Source: Abiotrophia sp965245735
Lineage (GTDB): Bacteria; Bacillota; Bacilli; Lactobacillales; Aerococcaceae
NCBI GenBank assembly: GCA_965245735.1
Contig: CBDFAX010000005.1
Coordinates: 26,373 to 90,372, forward strand
Length of the DNA stretch: 64,000 nt
Reading direction: 5' to 3'
Positions 1 through 8,019 of this stretch are shown here, one piece after another. The notes under the pieces are model-generated. The model was not told where the DNA came from. It made no database searches and saw nothing but the letters and a program-made list of their open reading frames with translations. Both the position numbers and the translations under genes were made by a program. Every line of letters begins with the position of its first letter. The first letter of the stretch is position 1.

Positions 1-8
1 ACTAGGAG

Positions 9-37
9 AGGTAGGAAGTATTTCCTGCCTCTTTTTG
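9..37 (+). terminator. Rho-independent terminator of an upstream gene
   Basis: AGGTAGGAA pairs with TTCCTGCCT (one G-U pair) around a short loop and is followed by CTTTTT. It must end a gene lying left of the window. It also shows that the TTG codon at 35, which opens the longest reading frame here, lies inside a terminator and is not a start. Confidence 0.75.
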
Positions 38-136
38 TGTCTAACTCGACACAAAATAATCAGGAAGCTTGCTTTTATTGACCAAAGTGTTAGGATGAAA
101 GTAGGATTACTAAGTTCAGAAAAGTGGGATGCCCTT

Positions 137-1399
137 ATGTCAGATTTTAAACAGTATATCAAGAATATCGGCCATGTTGATTTTGGGCTCCAACCTCTCA
201 ATGAGGTAGATATTGCAGTTATGGTTGAAATGGTCTATCTCAAGTTAGATGATTACGTCAGTCATGTCATATCCGAATCAAAAGCCATTTCTGTGATGGA
301 TTTCTACCAGCAGTTTGCTCAAGACAAAAAAGAAATTCAAGAAGAGAATCCTTTCTTAATTTCCAAGGGAAGGCTTGAGGTAGCCAAGGCCGCAGCCCAA
401 GCATCACGTTATCGCAATATTCAGATTTTTGGCTTTCAATCCGACTTAGACCTCAAGTTAGAGAAGCAGTTTGCGGCGGCAACCTTCTATATTCCGGAGG
501 TTAATACCTATTTGGTAGTCTTCCGTGGGACAGATGAAACGATTGTGGGTTGGAAAGAAGACTTCAATATGAGCCACCAAACCCAGGTGCCGGCTCAGGA
601 TGCTGCTAGAGAATACCTGACCAAAGTCATGACCGAATTTGATGGTCAATATATTATAGCCGGTCACTCCAAAGGAGCCAACTTAGCAATTTATGCCGCT
701 AGTCAACTTGATAAAAAGCTACAGAATCAAGTGTCGGCCATTTATGCTTACGATGGGCCAGGTTACCAACGGGATTTTCTAGAAACAGAGGGCTATTTGG
801 CCATTGAGTCCAAGATTCATGCCTTCCAGCCAGAGGATGCCGTGGTCAGTCAGATTCTCTTCCATACAGTTCAAGCCAAGGTGGTCGCCTGCAAAGGCAT
901 TAGCATGATGCAACACTTGCTAGAGAACTGGCAAATTGATAAGGTGAGTTTCAAGGAAGTAGAGTCGGTAACCCCAGGCAGTCAGCGTCTTCAAGCTACC
1001 CTTGGTCAATGGGTTGACCAGCACTCTGCCCAAGAGTTAGAAGAATTTTTCGGTGCCATATTTGGCATTATTGAGGCGACAGGTATTGAGACCTTGAATG
1101 AGATAGGCGACAATTTCCTCATGTTTCTTATCTCTCTACAACGTGAAATCCGTGATACAGAGGATAGTGACTTGCTTAAAGAAGGATTCGCTCAGCTCCA
1201 AGCCATCTATAAGGAGCAGGGCGATGAAACAAATGCCAATTTCTTGGAAGTTGTCCAAGGCAAGATAGGTAGTGCAGCGAACTTCATCAAGGACCTAGTT
1301 CCTGATGCCCTATTACCTGGCAAAGCCGAAGACGAAAACCTTGAGAAAGAAGGGGAGTCGCAAGTAACAAGTGAGGAGCCAGATCATGGCACACTTTGA
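137..1399 (+). CDS. DUF2974 (Mbeg1-like) alpha/beta-hydrolase family protein
   Basis: Protein of about 420 residues. A lipase-like nucleophile elbow GHSKGAN sits at residues 176-182 (Ser178), and FRGTDE at 129-134 is the class-3-lipase-like strand before it. This matches the DUF2974 family of Firmicutes, which is annotated as putative esterase or lipase without a proven substrate. The frame is open from TTG at 35, but that codon is in the preceding terminator. ATG 137 (MSDFKQYI) fits the family's N-terminus, although its ribosome binding site is weak; ATG 95 is the alternative. The end overlaps the next gene by 14 bases, which suggests translational coupling and possibly a shared acyl-ester metabolism. 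No signal peptide or membrane helix is seen, so a cytoplasmic location is inferred. Confidence 0.75.
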   Translation: MSDFKQYIKNIGHVDFGLQPLNEVDIAVMVEMVYLKLDDYVSHVISESKAISVMDFYQQFAQDKKEIQEENPFLISKGRLEVAKAAAQASRYRNIQIFGFQSDLDLKLEKQFAAATFYIPEVNTYLVVFRGTDETIVGWKEDFNMSHQTQVPAQDAAREYLTKVMTEFDGQYIIAGHSKGANLAIYAASQLDKKLQNQVSAIYAYDGPGYQRDFLETEGYLAIESKIHAFQPEDAVVSQILFHTVQAKVVACKGISMMQHLLENWQIDKVSFKEVESVTPGSQRLQATLGQWVDQHSAQELEEFFGAIFGIIEATGIETLNEIGDNFLMFLISLQREIRDTEDSDLLKEGFAQLQAIYKEQGDETNANFLEVVQGKIGSAANFIKDLVPDALLPGKAEDENLEKEGESQVTSEEPDHGTL

Positions 1400-2912
1400 T
1401 TATGAGCCTCTCAATCTCTATGATAACTTTGCTACTGCTAGTCGGAAATGGCCGGATGTCCCGATTTACTTTGACCAAGTCTTACCTACATTCCCAGAAT
1501 TAGGGTTGGCTACTCACTATTGTGAGGTTCTTGAAGCTATTGACCGTCGTGCTAGGCAGCTAGCTGTATTAGGAATTGAAGCAGGCAGTAAGGTTATGAT
1601 CTTCAAGTCACCTGCATTTGATAGTTATCTTTTAGCGGTGGCGCTGACCAAGCTTGGAGCGGTACCCGTCATGGTGTCCTATCATTTGTCGGCCGAAGTC
1701 ATCCGTGTTTTTGGTCAAAGACTGGGACAAGGGCATTTTCTTCTCTACGACCATAAAACAGGCAAGACAGTTTCTCAACTTTCTAGCCCAAATAGCTCAA
1801 CTTATCTAAGTATTGAGTCTATATTGGAAGTGAAAGAAGAAAGTGAGCTTAAGACAAGACAATTGGACTTAGATGCAATTGCCTATATGACCCATACATC
1901 GGGCACAACTGGAAATCCAAAGCTTATCTGTCACTCTTGTCGAACTATGGGCTGGCGGACCCTTTGGCAGAAGAGGATCTTAGACCAGATGCAAGAGAGA
2001 AAACTCTGTAGCTTTTTGGTTAGTCCTGTGCATTCACGTTATAATATTGGGGTTTCTAGCCTTATGTCCTTGGGCTTTCCCATGATGCCGCTATCGAATC
2101 CTGACCTATCTTCAGTTGAGGCTGCTTTCAGAGCACGCCCACCTTATGCAGTGGAAACTCATCCTAATCATTTTGTTCAGTGGCGCAGCCTAGCACAGGG
2201 CCATCCGGTTCTCTTTAAGGAGACTAAGTACTTCCATTCGACTTTTGATGCCATTAATGGCGATAGCATGGCTGCATTCTTGAGGGCAGCTAAGGCTAAT
2301 CATCCTGTCTTCCTGCAGGTCTACGGACAAAGTGAATGTGGGCCTATGATTCTAAGAGCCCATCGCTTAAGAAGCTTAGCTAATCTGGAAGCCAGAGACA
2401 TGGGGCTAGGCCTAGGCGACTTAACCAAGGCCAGAATATGTGATGCTGAGGGCAATCCAGTCAAGCAAGGCCAACCAGGACATATCCAACTCTATTCCAA
2501 GGGCAGGGCTCTAACTTATTATCAAGAAGAAGAGCGATTTGCTGAAAATGTTTATGGTGAATGGTGGGATAGTGGGGACTACGGTTATATAGATCAGCGG
2601 GGCCATCTCTATCTGCAAGATCGCCAAGTTGACCTAGTTGAGGATTTACCAAGTACACTTGCATTAGAGGACCTTCTTTTGGATAAACTGGATTTTTTGG
2701 CTGAAGTGGTCATTATTAGAGACCCAAAGGGCTATGCCCAGCCGGTTATTGCAGTCAATGATGGCATGAACATGGATTGGCAAGCCTGGTGGGAAGTGAC
2801 TGCGGATATGCCTCACCTCAACCAACCAATTATTATGGAGTGGGGGGAGATTCCTCGAACCGCAACCATGAAGGTCCTACGATTAGCGCTTAGCCAACAG
2901 ATATTTAGTTGA
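1386..2912 (+). CDS. AMP-dependent acyl-CoA synthetase/ligase-like protein
   Basis: Adenylate-forming enzyme of about 508 residues. The P-loop-like motif THTSGTTGNPK (around residues 169-179), YGQSECGP in the middle, and WWDSGDYGYID followed by LQDRQVD near the C-terminus are the A3, A5 and A7-A8 signatures of the ANL superfamily (acyl-CoA synthetases, DltA, NRPS adenylation domains). It should activate a carboxylic acid as an acyl-AMP; the substrate cannot be read from the sequence. ATG 1386 has GAGGAG 8 bases upstream. It overlaps the 3' end of the DUF2974 gene, so the pair is likely one operon, closed by the terminator at 2929. The C-terminal domain is short. Confidence 0.8.
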   Translation: MAHFDYEPLNLYDNFATASRKWPDVPIYFDQVLPTFPELGLATHYCEVLEAIDRRARQLAVLGIEAGSKVMIFKSPAFDSYLLAVALTKLGAVPVMVSYHLSAEVIRVFGQRLGQGHFLLYDHKTGKTVSQLSSPNSSTYLSIESILEVKEESELKTRQLDLDAIAYMTHTSGTTGNPKLICHSCRTMGWRTLWQKRILDQMQERKLCSFLVSPVHSRYNIGVSSLMSLGFPMMPLSNPDLSSVEAAFRARPPYAVETHPNHFVQWRSLAQGHPVLFKETKYFHSTFDAINGDSMAAFLRAAKANHPVFLQVYGQSECGPMILRAHRLRSLANLEARDMGLGLGDLTKARICDAEGNPVKQGQPGHIQLYSKGRALTYYQEEERFAENVYGEWWDSGDYGYIDQRGHLYLQDRQVDLVEDLPSTLALEDLLLDKLDFLAEVVIIRDPKGYAQPVIAVNDGMNMDWQAWWEVTADMPHLNQPIIMEWGEIPRTATMKVLRLALSQQIFS

Positions 2913-2928
2913 GCTCTTAGAGATATAG

Positions 2929-2965
2929 AGCAAGGTTTGACCTAACTTAGGCCTTGCTTTTTCTT
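2929..2965 (+). terminator. Rho-independent terminator
   Basis: AGCAAGG and CCTTGCT form a 7-bp stem with a 16-base loop, followed by TTTTTCTT. It closes the DUF2974/acyl-activating pair. Confidence 0.8.
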
Positions 2966-2982
2966 ATGGGATGGTGTATATT
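2954..2982 (+). promoter_or_regulatory. Promoter of rpsB
   Basis: TTGCTT, a 17-base spacer and TATATT. It overlaps the T-tract of the preceding terminator. The AT-rich stretch after it allows alternative -10 hexamers shifted by two or more bases. Confidence 0.5.
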
Positions 2983-2990
2983 ATATAAGG

Positions 2991-3098
2991 TTGCATCACC
3001 CGATGCGCCAATTCGCACGTTCGTTGATAGTGAGGACGGTGCTTGGCTAACCAAGTTTCCTTGCTAGGTGACACGTTCGGAGGAAAAATATTAAACCA
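2991..3098 (+). promoter_or_regulatory. Structured rpsB 5' leader (possible ribosomal-protein autoregulatory leader)
   Basis: About 110 transcribed bases precede the rpsB ribosome binding site. They contain a TGCG/CGCA hairpin, a CTTGG-CTAA-CCAAG hairpin, and the octamer CACGTTCG twice (near 3017 and 3072). GC content is higher than in ordinary spacers here. Leaders of this kind often carry S2-binding autoregulatory RNA in bacteria. I do not recognise a named family, so the function is inferred. Confidence 0.4.
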
Positions 3099-3113
3099 AA
3101 TGGAGGTATAGAA

Positions 3114-3878
3114 ATGTCAGTAATTTCTATGAAGCAATTATTAGAAGCTGGTGTACACTTCGGTCACCAGACTCGTCGTTGGAACCCAAAGATGAAGCGT
3201 TACATCTTTACAGAACGTAACGGTATCTACATCATCGACTTACAAAAAACCGTTAAATTAGTTGACGAAGCATACAACTACATGCGTGAAGCAGCAGCTG
3301 ACGGCGGTGTAGTACTCTTCGTTGGTACTAAGAAACAAGCTCAAAAAGCTGTTGAAGAACATGCAGTACGTTCAGGTCAATACTACATCAACCACCGTTG
3401 GTTGGGTGGTCTCTTGACTAACTGGGATACTATCCAAGGCCGTATCCGTCGCTTGAAAGCTATCGAAAAAATGGCTGAAGACGGGACCTTTGAAGTACTT
3501 CCTAAGAAAGAAGTTATCGAAATCCGTAAAGAACAAGAGCGTTTAGAAAAATTCTTAGGTGGGATCAAAGACATGCCAAGAATTCCAGATGTTATCTTCA
3601 TCGTGGACCCACGTAAAGAGCGCATCGCGGTTCAAGAAGCTCAAAAATTAAACATTCCAATCGTTGCTATGGTCGACACTAACTGTGACCCAGATGAAAT
3701 CGACGTAGTAATCCCATCTAACGATGACGCTATCCGCGCTATCAGCTTAATCGCTGGTGCTATGGCTGACGCTGTTATCGAAAGCAACCAAGGGGTTGTA
3801 GAAGCTGTCACTGAAGAATCAACTGACAAAGCTTTCTTCGACAACTTGTTTGAATCAAACGAAGGCCAAGAAGCCTAA
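3114..3878 (+). CDS. rpsB: 30S ribosomal protein S2
   Basis: A 254-residue S2 protein, typical in length. The N-terminus MSVISMKQLLEAGVHFGHQT and the internal FVGTKKQAQ and HRWLGGLLTNW are diagnostic. It joins the small subunit late in assembly and is needed for S1 attachment. TGGAGG lies 9 bases upstream of ATG 3114. Codon use is strongly biased, as in a highly expressed gene. It is first in rpsB-tsf and is preceded by a structured leader. Confidence 0.98.
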   Translation: MSVISMKQLLEAGVHFGHQTRRWNPKMKRYIFTERNGIYIIDLQKTVKLVDEAYNYMREAAADGGVVLFVGTKKQAQKAVEEHAVRSGQYYINHRWLGGLLTNWDTIQGRIRRLKAIEKMAEDGTFEVLPKKEVIEIRKEQERLEKFLGGIKDMPRIPDVIFIVDPRKERIAVQEAQKLNIPIVAMVDTNCDPDEIDVVIPSNDDAIRAISLIAGAMADAVIESNQGVVEAVTEESTDKAFFDNLFESNEGQEA

Positions 3879-3904
3879 GCGTTACTTAACTTAGTATAAG
3901 CATG

Positions 3905-3970
3905 AACTGTCTTAATTCAGGAGGATAACCATAGGCTCAAGGCTAGGGACCTGTGTTGAGACAGTTTTTT
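3905..3970 (+). terminator. Terminator or attenuator between rpsB and tsf
   Basis: AACTGTCT (3905-3912) pairs with AGACAGTT (3959-3966) and runs into TTTTTT. The long loop contains an inner CTCAA/TTGAG stem. It would end part of the rpsB transcripts before tsf. Partial termination here would set the S2 to EF-Ts ratio. Confidence 0.6.
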
Positions 3971-3997
3971 ATAAGACCTGAGGAGGAAACATACACA

Positions 3998-4879
3998 ATG
4001 GCAAACATTACTGCAAAATTAGTAAAAGAATTACGCGACATGACTGGCGTCGGTATGATGGACGCTAAAAAAGCTTTAGTTGAAGTTGAAGGCGACATCG
4101 ACAAGGCGGTAGACTTCTTGCGTGAAAAAGGTTTAGCTAAAGCTGCTAAAAAAGCTGACCGTATCGCAGCTGAAGGGGTTACTGCTACTTATGTAGACGG
4201 CAACACTGCTGCTTTAATCGAATTGAACTCTGAAACTGACTTCGTTGCTAAGAACGACAAGTTCCAAGCATTAGTTGCAACTGTTGTTAAGGCTATTGCT
4301 GAAGCAAAACCAGCTACTATGGAAGAAGCTTTAGCTGTTAAAGTTGGCGACAAGACAATCGAAGAATTAATCTTAGAAGGTACAACCGTTATCGGTGAAA
4401 AACTTTCTCTTCGTCGTTTCGAAGTATTATCTAAAGCTGATGGCGATGCTTTTGGTGAATACCTCCACATGGGTGGCCGTATTGGTGTCTTAACTGTTAT
4501 CGAAGGTTCTGACGATTCTGTAGCTGCTAAAGACGTTGCCATGCACGTTGCAGCGATTAACCCACGTTACGTAAGCCGTGAAGATGTATCTGAAGAAGAC
4601 TACAAACACGAAGAAAAAATCCAAACCGAAATCGCCCTCAACGAAGGCAAACCAGCTAACATCGTTGAGAAAATGATTAAAGGTCGTATGAACAAATACT
4701 TAGCTGAAATCAGCTTAACTGAACAAGCATTCGTTAAGAATCCTGACCAAACAGTTGCTGAATTCGTAGCTTCTAAGGGCGGCAAAGTGAAAACTTTTGT
4801 CCGTTATGAAGTCGGCGAAGGTATGGAAAAACGTCAAGATAACTTTGCAGACGAAGTGGCTGCCCAAATGGGTAAATAA
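3998..4879 (+). CDS. tsf: Elongation factor Ts
   Basis: A 293-residue guanine-nucleotide exchange factor for EF-Tu. The N-terminal TDVGMMDAK-type motif is present as TGVGMMDAKKAL, and SETDFVAKN identifies the core domain. ATG 3998 follows GAGGAGGAAA by about 10 bases. An in-frame TTG at 3953 is rejected because it lies in the hairpin before the gene. It follows rpsB in the order common to Firmicutes. Confidence 0.98.
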   Translation: MANITAKLVKELRDMTGVGMMDAKKALVEVEGDIDKAVDFLREKGLAKAAKKADRIAAEGVTATYVDGNTAALIELNSETDFVAKNDKFQALVATVVKAIAEAKPATMEEALAVKVGDKTIEELILEGTTVIGEKLSLRRFEVLSKADGDAFGEYLHMGGRIGVLTVIEGSDDSVAAKDVAMHVAAINPRYVSREDVSEEDYKHEEKIQTEIALNEGKPANIVEKMIKGRMNKYLAEISLTEQAFVKNPDQTVAEFVASKGGKVKTFVRYEVGEGMEKRQDNFADEVAAQMGK

Positions 4880-4895
4880 GCTCGTCTAATTGACT

Positions 4896-4921
4896 AAGCC
4901 CCAAGTGATTGGGGCTTTTTC
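4896..4921 (+). terminator. Rho-independent terminator after tsf
   Basis: AAGCCCCA and TGGGGCTT form a perfect 8-bp stem with a 6-base loop, followed by a T-run. Confidence 0.9.
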
Positions 4922-4966
4922 TGAAAAACGGTCTCTTCAGGCAAATCAAGGTAAGGAGTAAGGAAA

Positions 4967-5689
4967 ATGGTAGAACCGAAATACAAACGTGTCGTCTTGA
5001 AATTAAGCGGCGAAGCCATGGCTGGACAATCTGGCTTTGGTATTGATCCAGCAACCATCAAAGAAATGGTCAAGGAAATTAAAGAAGTTCACGCCCTAGG
5101 CGTAGAAATCGCTATTATTGTCGGTGGTGGCAATATTTGGCGAGGGATTACAGGGGCTGAGATGGGCATGGAACGGGCGCAAGCTGACTACATGGGCATG
5201 TTAGCGACTGTTATGAACTCCTTAGCCCTACAAGATGTTCTGGAGAACAATGGCGTGCCAACTCGGGTTCAAACCTCAATCGATATGCGCCAAATTGCGG
5301 AACCATTTATCCGTCGTCGTGCTATCCGCCACTTAGAAAAGGGCCGCGTGGTTATCTTTGCAGCAGGTACCGGGAACCCTTACTTCTCAACTGATACTCT
5401 AGCCGCTTTGCGCGCTGCGGAAGTGAACGCAGACGTTATCTTGATGGCTAAGAACAATGTGGATGGTGTCTACGATGCTGATCCACGCCAGGATGCCAAT
5501 GCAACTAAGTTCGACAACTTGTCCCACTTAGATGTTATTGCTAAGGGCCTAAAGGTTATGGACTCTACCGCTAGCTCGCTCAGCATGGATAACGATATTC
5601 CATTGGTTGTCTTCAACTTGAATGAACCTGGTAACATTCGTCGGGTAGTTTTGGGTGAATCCATCGGGACGGTCGTTGGCGGCAAATAA
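4967..5689 (+). CDS. pyrH: Uridylate kinase (UMP kinase)
   Basis: A 240-residue amino-acid-kinase-fold UMP kinase that makes UDP from UMP. LKLSGEAMAG at the N-terminus binds phosphate, and GGGNIWRG and GTGNPYFSTDT are family signatures. Bacterial PyrH is hexameric and regulated by GTP and UTP. AAGGAGTAAGG precedes ATG 4967. It lies between tsf and frr, the usual order, but has terminators on both sides, so it may also be transcribed from a weak local promoter or by read-through. Confidence 0.97.
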   Translation: MVEPKYKRVVLKLSGEAMAGQSGFGIDPATIKEMVKEIKEVHALGVEIAIIVGGGNIWRGITGAEMGMERAQADYMGMLATVMNSLALQDVLENNGVPTRVQTSIDMRQIAEPFIRRRAIRHLEKGRVVIFAAGTGNPYFSTDTLAALRAAEVNADVILMAKNNVDGVYDADPRQDANATKFDNLSHLDVIAKGLKVMDSTASSLSMDNDIPLVVFNLNEPGNIRRVVLGESIGTVVGGK

Positions 5690-5698
5690 TGATTTTTA

Positions 5699-5732
5699 AG
5701 AGCGTCTCCTAGTCTCTAGGGCGCTCTTTTTG
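5699..5732 (+). terminator. Rho-independent terminator after pyrH
   Basis: An AGAGCG/CGCTCT outer stem and a CCTAG/CTAGG inner stem, followed by TTTTT. Confidence 0.85.
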
Positions 5733-5766
5733 GATAAAATAGGCTATACTCAAGCTTGCTTAAATA

Positions 5767-5775
5767 TGCTATAAT
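5767..5775 (+). promoter_or_regulatory. Extended -10 promoter of frr
   Basis: TGCTATAAT, a perfect -10 with the TGN extension. No good -35 is present 17 bases upstream. The same TGCTATAAT form recurs before panE, msrA and the XRE regulator in this window. Confidence 0.65.
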
Positions 5776-5808
5776 AAGTTAGTACAAAATATGCAGGAGG
5801 CTGTCTCA

Positions 5809-6366
5809 ATGACTACTGAATTAATCAAAGATACTAAGCAACGTATGCAAAAGACCGTTGACGCCTACCAACGCGAGTTAGGTTCTATTCGGGCTGGGCG
5901 TGCTAATGCCAGCATTTTAGACCGTATTAGTGTTGAATACTATGGCGTGCCAACTCCCCTCAACCAATTAGCATCCATCACCATTCCAGAGGCGCGTATG
6001 CTCTTGATTACCCCTTATGACAAAGGAACCCTAGGGGATATCGAGAAAGCGATCTTAATGAGTGATGTGGGCATTACGCCATCTAACGATGGGTCTGTGG
6101 TGCGTTTGGTCATTCCTGCCTTGACTCAAGAGCGCCGTCAAGAATTGGCTAAAACCGTTGGTAAGGAACAAGAAGGGGCTAAGGTCCGTGTTCGTAACAT
6201 CCGTCGTGATGCCATTGACCATGCTAAGAAGGCAGAGAAGAACAAGGAAATCACCGAAGATGATTTAAAAGGTCTGGAAAAAGACATTCAAAAGTTAACA
6301 GACGACTTCGTCAAAGAAATCGAAAAATTAACGGCTGAAAAAGAAAAAGAAATCTTAGAAAAATAA
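5809..6366 (+). CDS. frr: Ribosome recycling factor
   Basis: A 185-residue protein, the standard length for RRF. With EF-G it splits post-termination ribosomes. The sequence shows GSIRAGRANASILD and VRNIRRDA, both characteristic. GCAGGAGG lies 8 bases upstream of ATG 5809; an in-frame ATG at 5791 is ignored because it precedes this site. It has its own extended -10 promoter and a terminator after it. Confidence 0.97.
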   Translation: MTTELIKDTKQRMQKTVDAYQRELGSIRAGRANASILDRISVEYYGVPTPLNQLASITIPEARMLLITPYDKGTLGDIEKAILMSDVGITPSNDGSVVRLVIPALTQERRQELAKTVGKEQEGAKVRVRNIRRDAIDHAKKAEKNKEITEDDLKGLEKDIQKLTDDFVKEIEKLTAEKEKEILEK

Positions 6367-6375
6367 GACTTTATC

Positions 6376-6418
6376 GACGTGGATTCTGTTGTATAGCAGG
6401 ATTTGCGTCTTTTTTTCT
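6376..6418 (+). terminator. Rho-independent terminator after frr
   Basis: A GACG/CGTC outer stem with an inner GATTCTG/CAGGATT stem, followed by a run of T. Confidence 0.8.
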
Positions 6419-6429
6419 TACCTAAAAAG

Positions 6430-6438
6430 TGCTATAAT
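6430..6438 (+). promoter_or_regulatory. Extended -10 promoter of panE
   Basis: TGCTATAAT about 40 bases before the start codon of the ketopantoate reductase gene. No clear -35. Confidence 0.6.
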
Positions 6439-6476
6439 GAAGTTAGTTAATAAACTTACATAGGAGGGGACTTGTT

Positions 6477-7403
6477 ATGTTAACCTATATTGTAGGTGCC
6501 GGCGCAATGGGGTGCCGTTTCGGCTACCAAATGGCTGAAGCCGGCCAAAAGGTCGTCTTGTTTGATGGCTGGCAAGACCACATTCAAGCAATCAAAGAAA
6601 AAGGCTTAATTATTACTGGCGACCAAGACAAGACAGTAGCCTTGGATATTCGGCCTTTTGGTCAAGATGCGCCCGTCTGTGACCTCATGCTTCTCTTCGT
6701 CAAAGCCCACCAATTGGAGACAACCTTGAAGGAAACGGCTCACTTGCGTGATCAGCACACCAAGGTTTTCTGTTTACTCAATGGTTTAGGACATGAAGAA
6801 GTTATTAAACGATACGTGGATCCACATAATATTATGATGGGGGTAACCGTTTGGACTGCTGTCCTTCTTGGTCCGGGGCAAGTTCGTCTCAAAGATTCCG
6901 GGACCATTAATTTCTGTGCGCTTGACCCAAGCGGTAAAGAACTTGGCCTAGAGGTAGAAGCTTTACTTAACCAAGCTGGGCTTAATGCGACATATGACGA
7001 GGAAGTCTTTAAGGCTATCTGGACTAAGGCCTGTGTCAATGGGACCATGAACTCTACTTGTGCCTTAACAGATTGTACCATTGCAGAATTCTTCTCTTCG
7101 GAAGAGGGACGCTTAATTGTTCGTCAACTCATGCACGAGTTCATCACTGTAGCCAAAGCCAAAGGTATTGTCCTCGATGAGGAGAAAATCTACCAGTATC
7201 TTTTGGACTTGTCGGTTAAGTTAGCAGGTCACTATCCATCAATGCACCAAGATCTGGTTCAACAAAAACGCCTAACTGAAATTGACTACATCAATGGGGC
7301 TGTGGCACGTATGGGGGCCGATTTAGGCATTGATACACCTTACTGCAAGATGGTGACGGAGTTCATCCATGTTAAGGAGCGTCAAATTGGGGTGCGCGCC
7401 TAG
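6477..7403 (+). CDS. panE: 2-dehydropantoate 2-reductase (ketopantoate reductase)
   Basis: A 308-residue NADPH-dependent reductase of the ApbA/PanE family. The Rossmann motif GAGAMGCRFG is at residues 7-16, and KAxxxN-like catalytic elements (KAIWTKACVN) fall in the C-terminal helical domain. It would reduce ketopantoate to pantoate for pantothenate and CoA synthesis. No other pan genes are nearby, and family members also act on other 2-keto acids, so the exact substrate is inferred. TAGGAGGGGA precedes ATG 6477. Confidence 0.85.
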   Translation: MLTYIVGAGAMGCRFGYQMAEAGQKVVLFDGWQDHIQAIKEKGLIITGDQDKTVALDIRPFGQDAPVCDLMLLFVKAHQLETTLKETAHLRDQHTKVFCLLNGLGHEEVIKRYVDPHNIMMGVTVWTAVLLGPGQVRLKDSGTINFCALDPSGKELGLEVEALLNQAGLNATYDEEVFKAIWTKACVNGTMNSTCALTDCTIAEFFSSEEGRLIVRQLMHEFITVAKAKGIVLDEEKIYQYLLDLSVKLAGHYPSMHQDLVQQKRLTEIDYINGAVARMGADLGIDTPYCKMVTEFIHVKERQIGVRA

Positions 7404-7420
7404 TAACTAAGGCCAAAGGC

Positions 7421-7448
7421 TTGACACTTAGGTTCTTTATGGTATAAT
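7421..7448 (+). promoter_or_regulatory. Strong promoter of the rimP-nusA-infB operon
   Basis: TTGACA, a 16-base spacer and TATAAT with a TGG extension. It lies about 77 bases before the rimP start and leaves room for a leader RNA. Confidence 0.85.
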
Positions 7449-7475
7449 GAGTACAGTCGAAATCAAGTTGGAAAG

Positions 7476-7502
7476 GAGTGAGCGGTGACGCTTGCTCTTT
7501 TT
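7476..7502 (+). terminator. Leader attenuator upstream of rimP
   Basis: GAGTGAGCG pairs with CGCTTGCTC (two wobble pairs) around a GTGA loop, followed by TTTTT. It lies between the operon promoter and the rimP ribosome binding site, so it is a leader terminator, not an operon end. In Bacillus subtilis, NusA limits its own operon by termination in the corresponding leader. The same control is inferred here. Confidence 0.7.
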
Positions 7503-7524
7503 GCATGAGAGAATGAGGTGAACT

Positions 7525-7998
7525 ATGAGTGCAATTTTAGATAAGGTGACACCAGCCATTACCGAGATAGTAGAAGCCAACGGCTGCTACTTGGTTGACA
7601 TGGAATATGTCAAGGAAGGTAAGTCTTGGTTCCTTCGCATCTATGCGGATAAACCAGGACGGATTGACATTGATGACTGTGCGGCCATCAGTGAGCAAAT
7701 CAGCGAACATCTGGATAGTATTAAGCCTGATCCATTTCCTGAGGCTTATTTCTTAGAGGTCTCATCACCAGGGGCGGAACGGCCATTGAAAACTGATCAA
7801 GCCCTGCGAGAGGCAATAGGTGAGTATGTGCATTTAGACTACTATGCGCCACAACACGGTGCTAAGAGCCATGAAGGGACTTTAGAAGCTGTGACAGATG
7901 ATAAAGTTACGCTGACTGTCCAAATTAAAACTGTCAAAAAACAACTAGAAATCGAACGCCAAGCCATCGCCAAAGCGCGTCTGGCTATTAAGTTCTAA
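7525..7998 (+). CDS. rimP: Ribosome maturation factor RimP
   Basis: A 157-residue RimP (YlxS) protein needed for 30S maturation. VDMEYVKEGKSWFLRIYADK and the LEVSSPGAERPLK motif are diagnostic. ATG 7525 has GAGGTG upstream. First gene of the operon rimP-nusA-ylxR-ylxQ-infB-rbfA, downstream of a leader attenuator. Confidence 0.95.
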   Translation: MSAILDKVTPAITEIVEANGCYLVDMEYVKEGKSWFLRIYADKPGRIDIDDCAAISEQISEHLDSIKPDPFPEAYFLEVSSPGAERPLKTDQALREAIGEYVHLDYYAPQHGAKSHEGTLEAVTDDKVTLTVQIKTVKKQLEIERQAIAKARLAIKF

Positions 7999-8019
7999 TA
8001 GACTACTGGAGGATAGACA

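Noticed and set aside
35..136. N-terminal extension of the DUF2974 gene from TTG 35
   Set aside because: It begins inside a terminator and the family starts near residue MSDFKQYI at 137.
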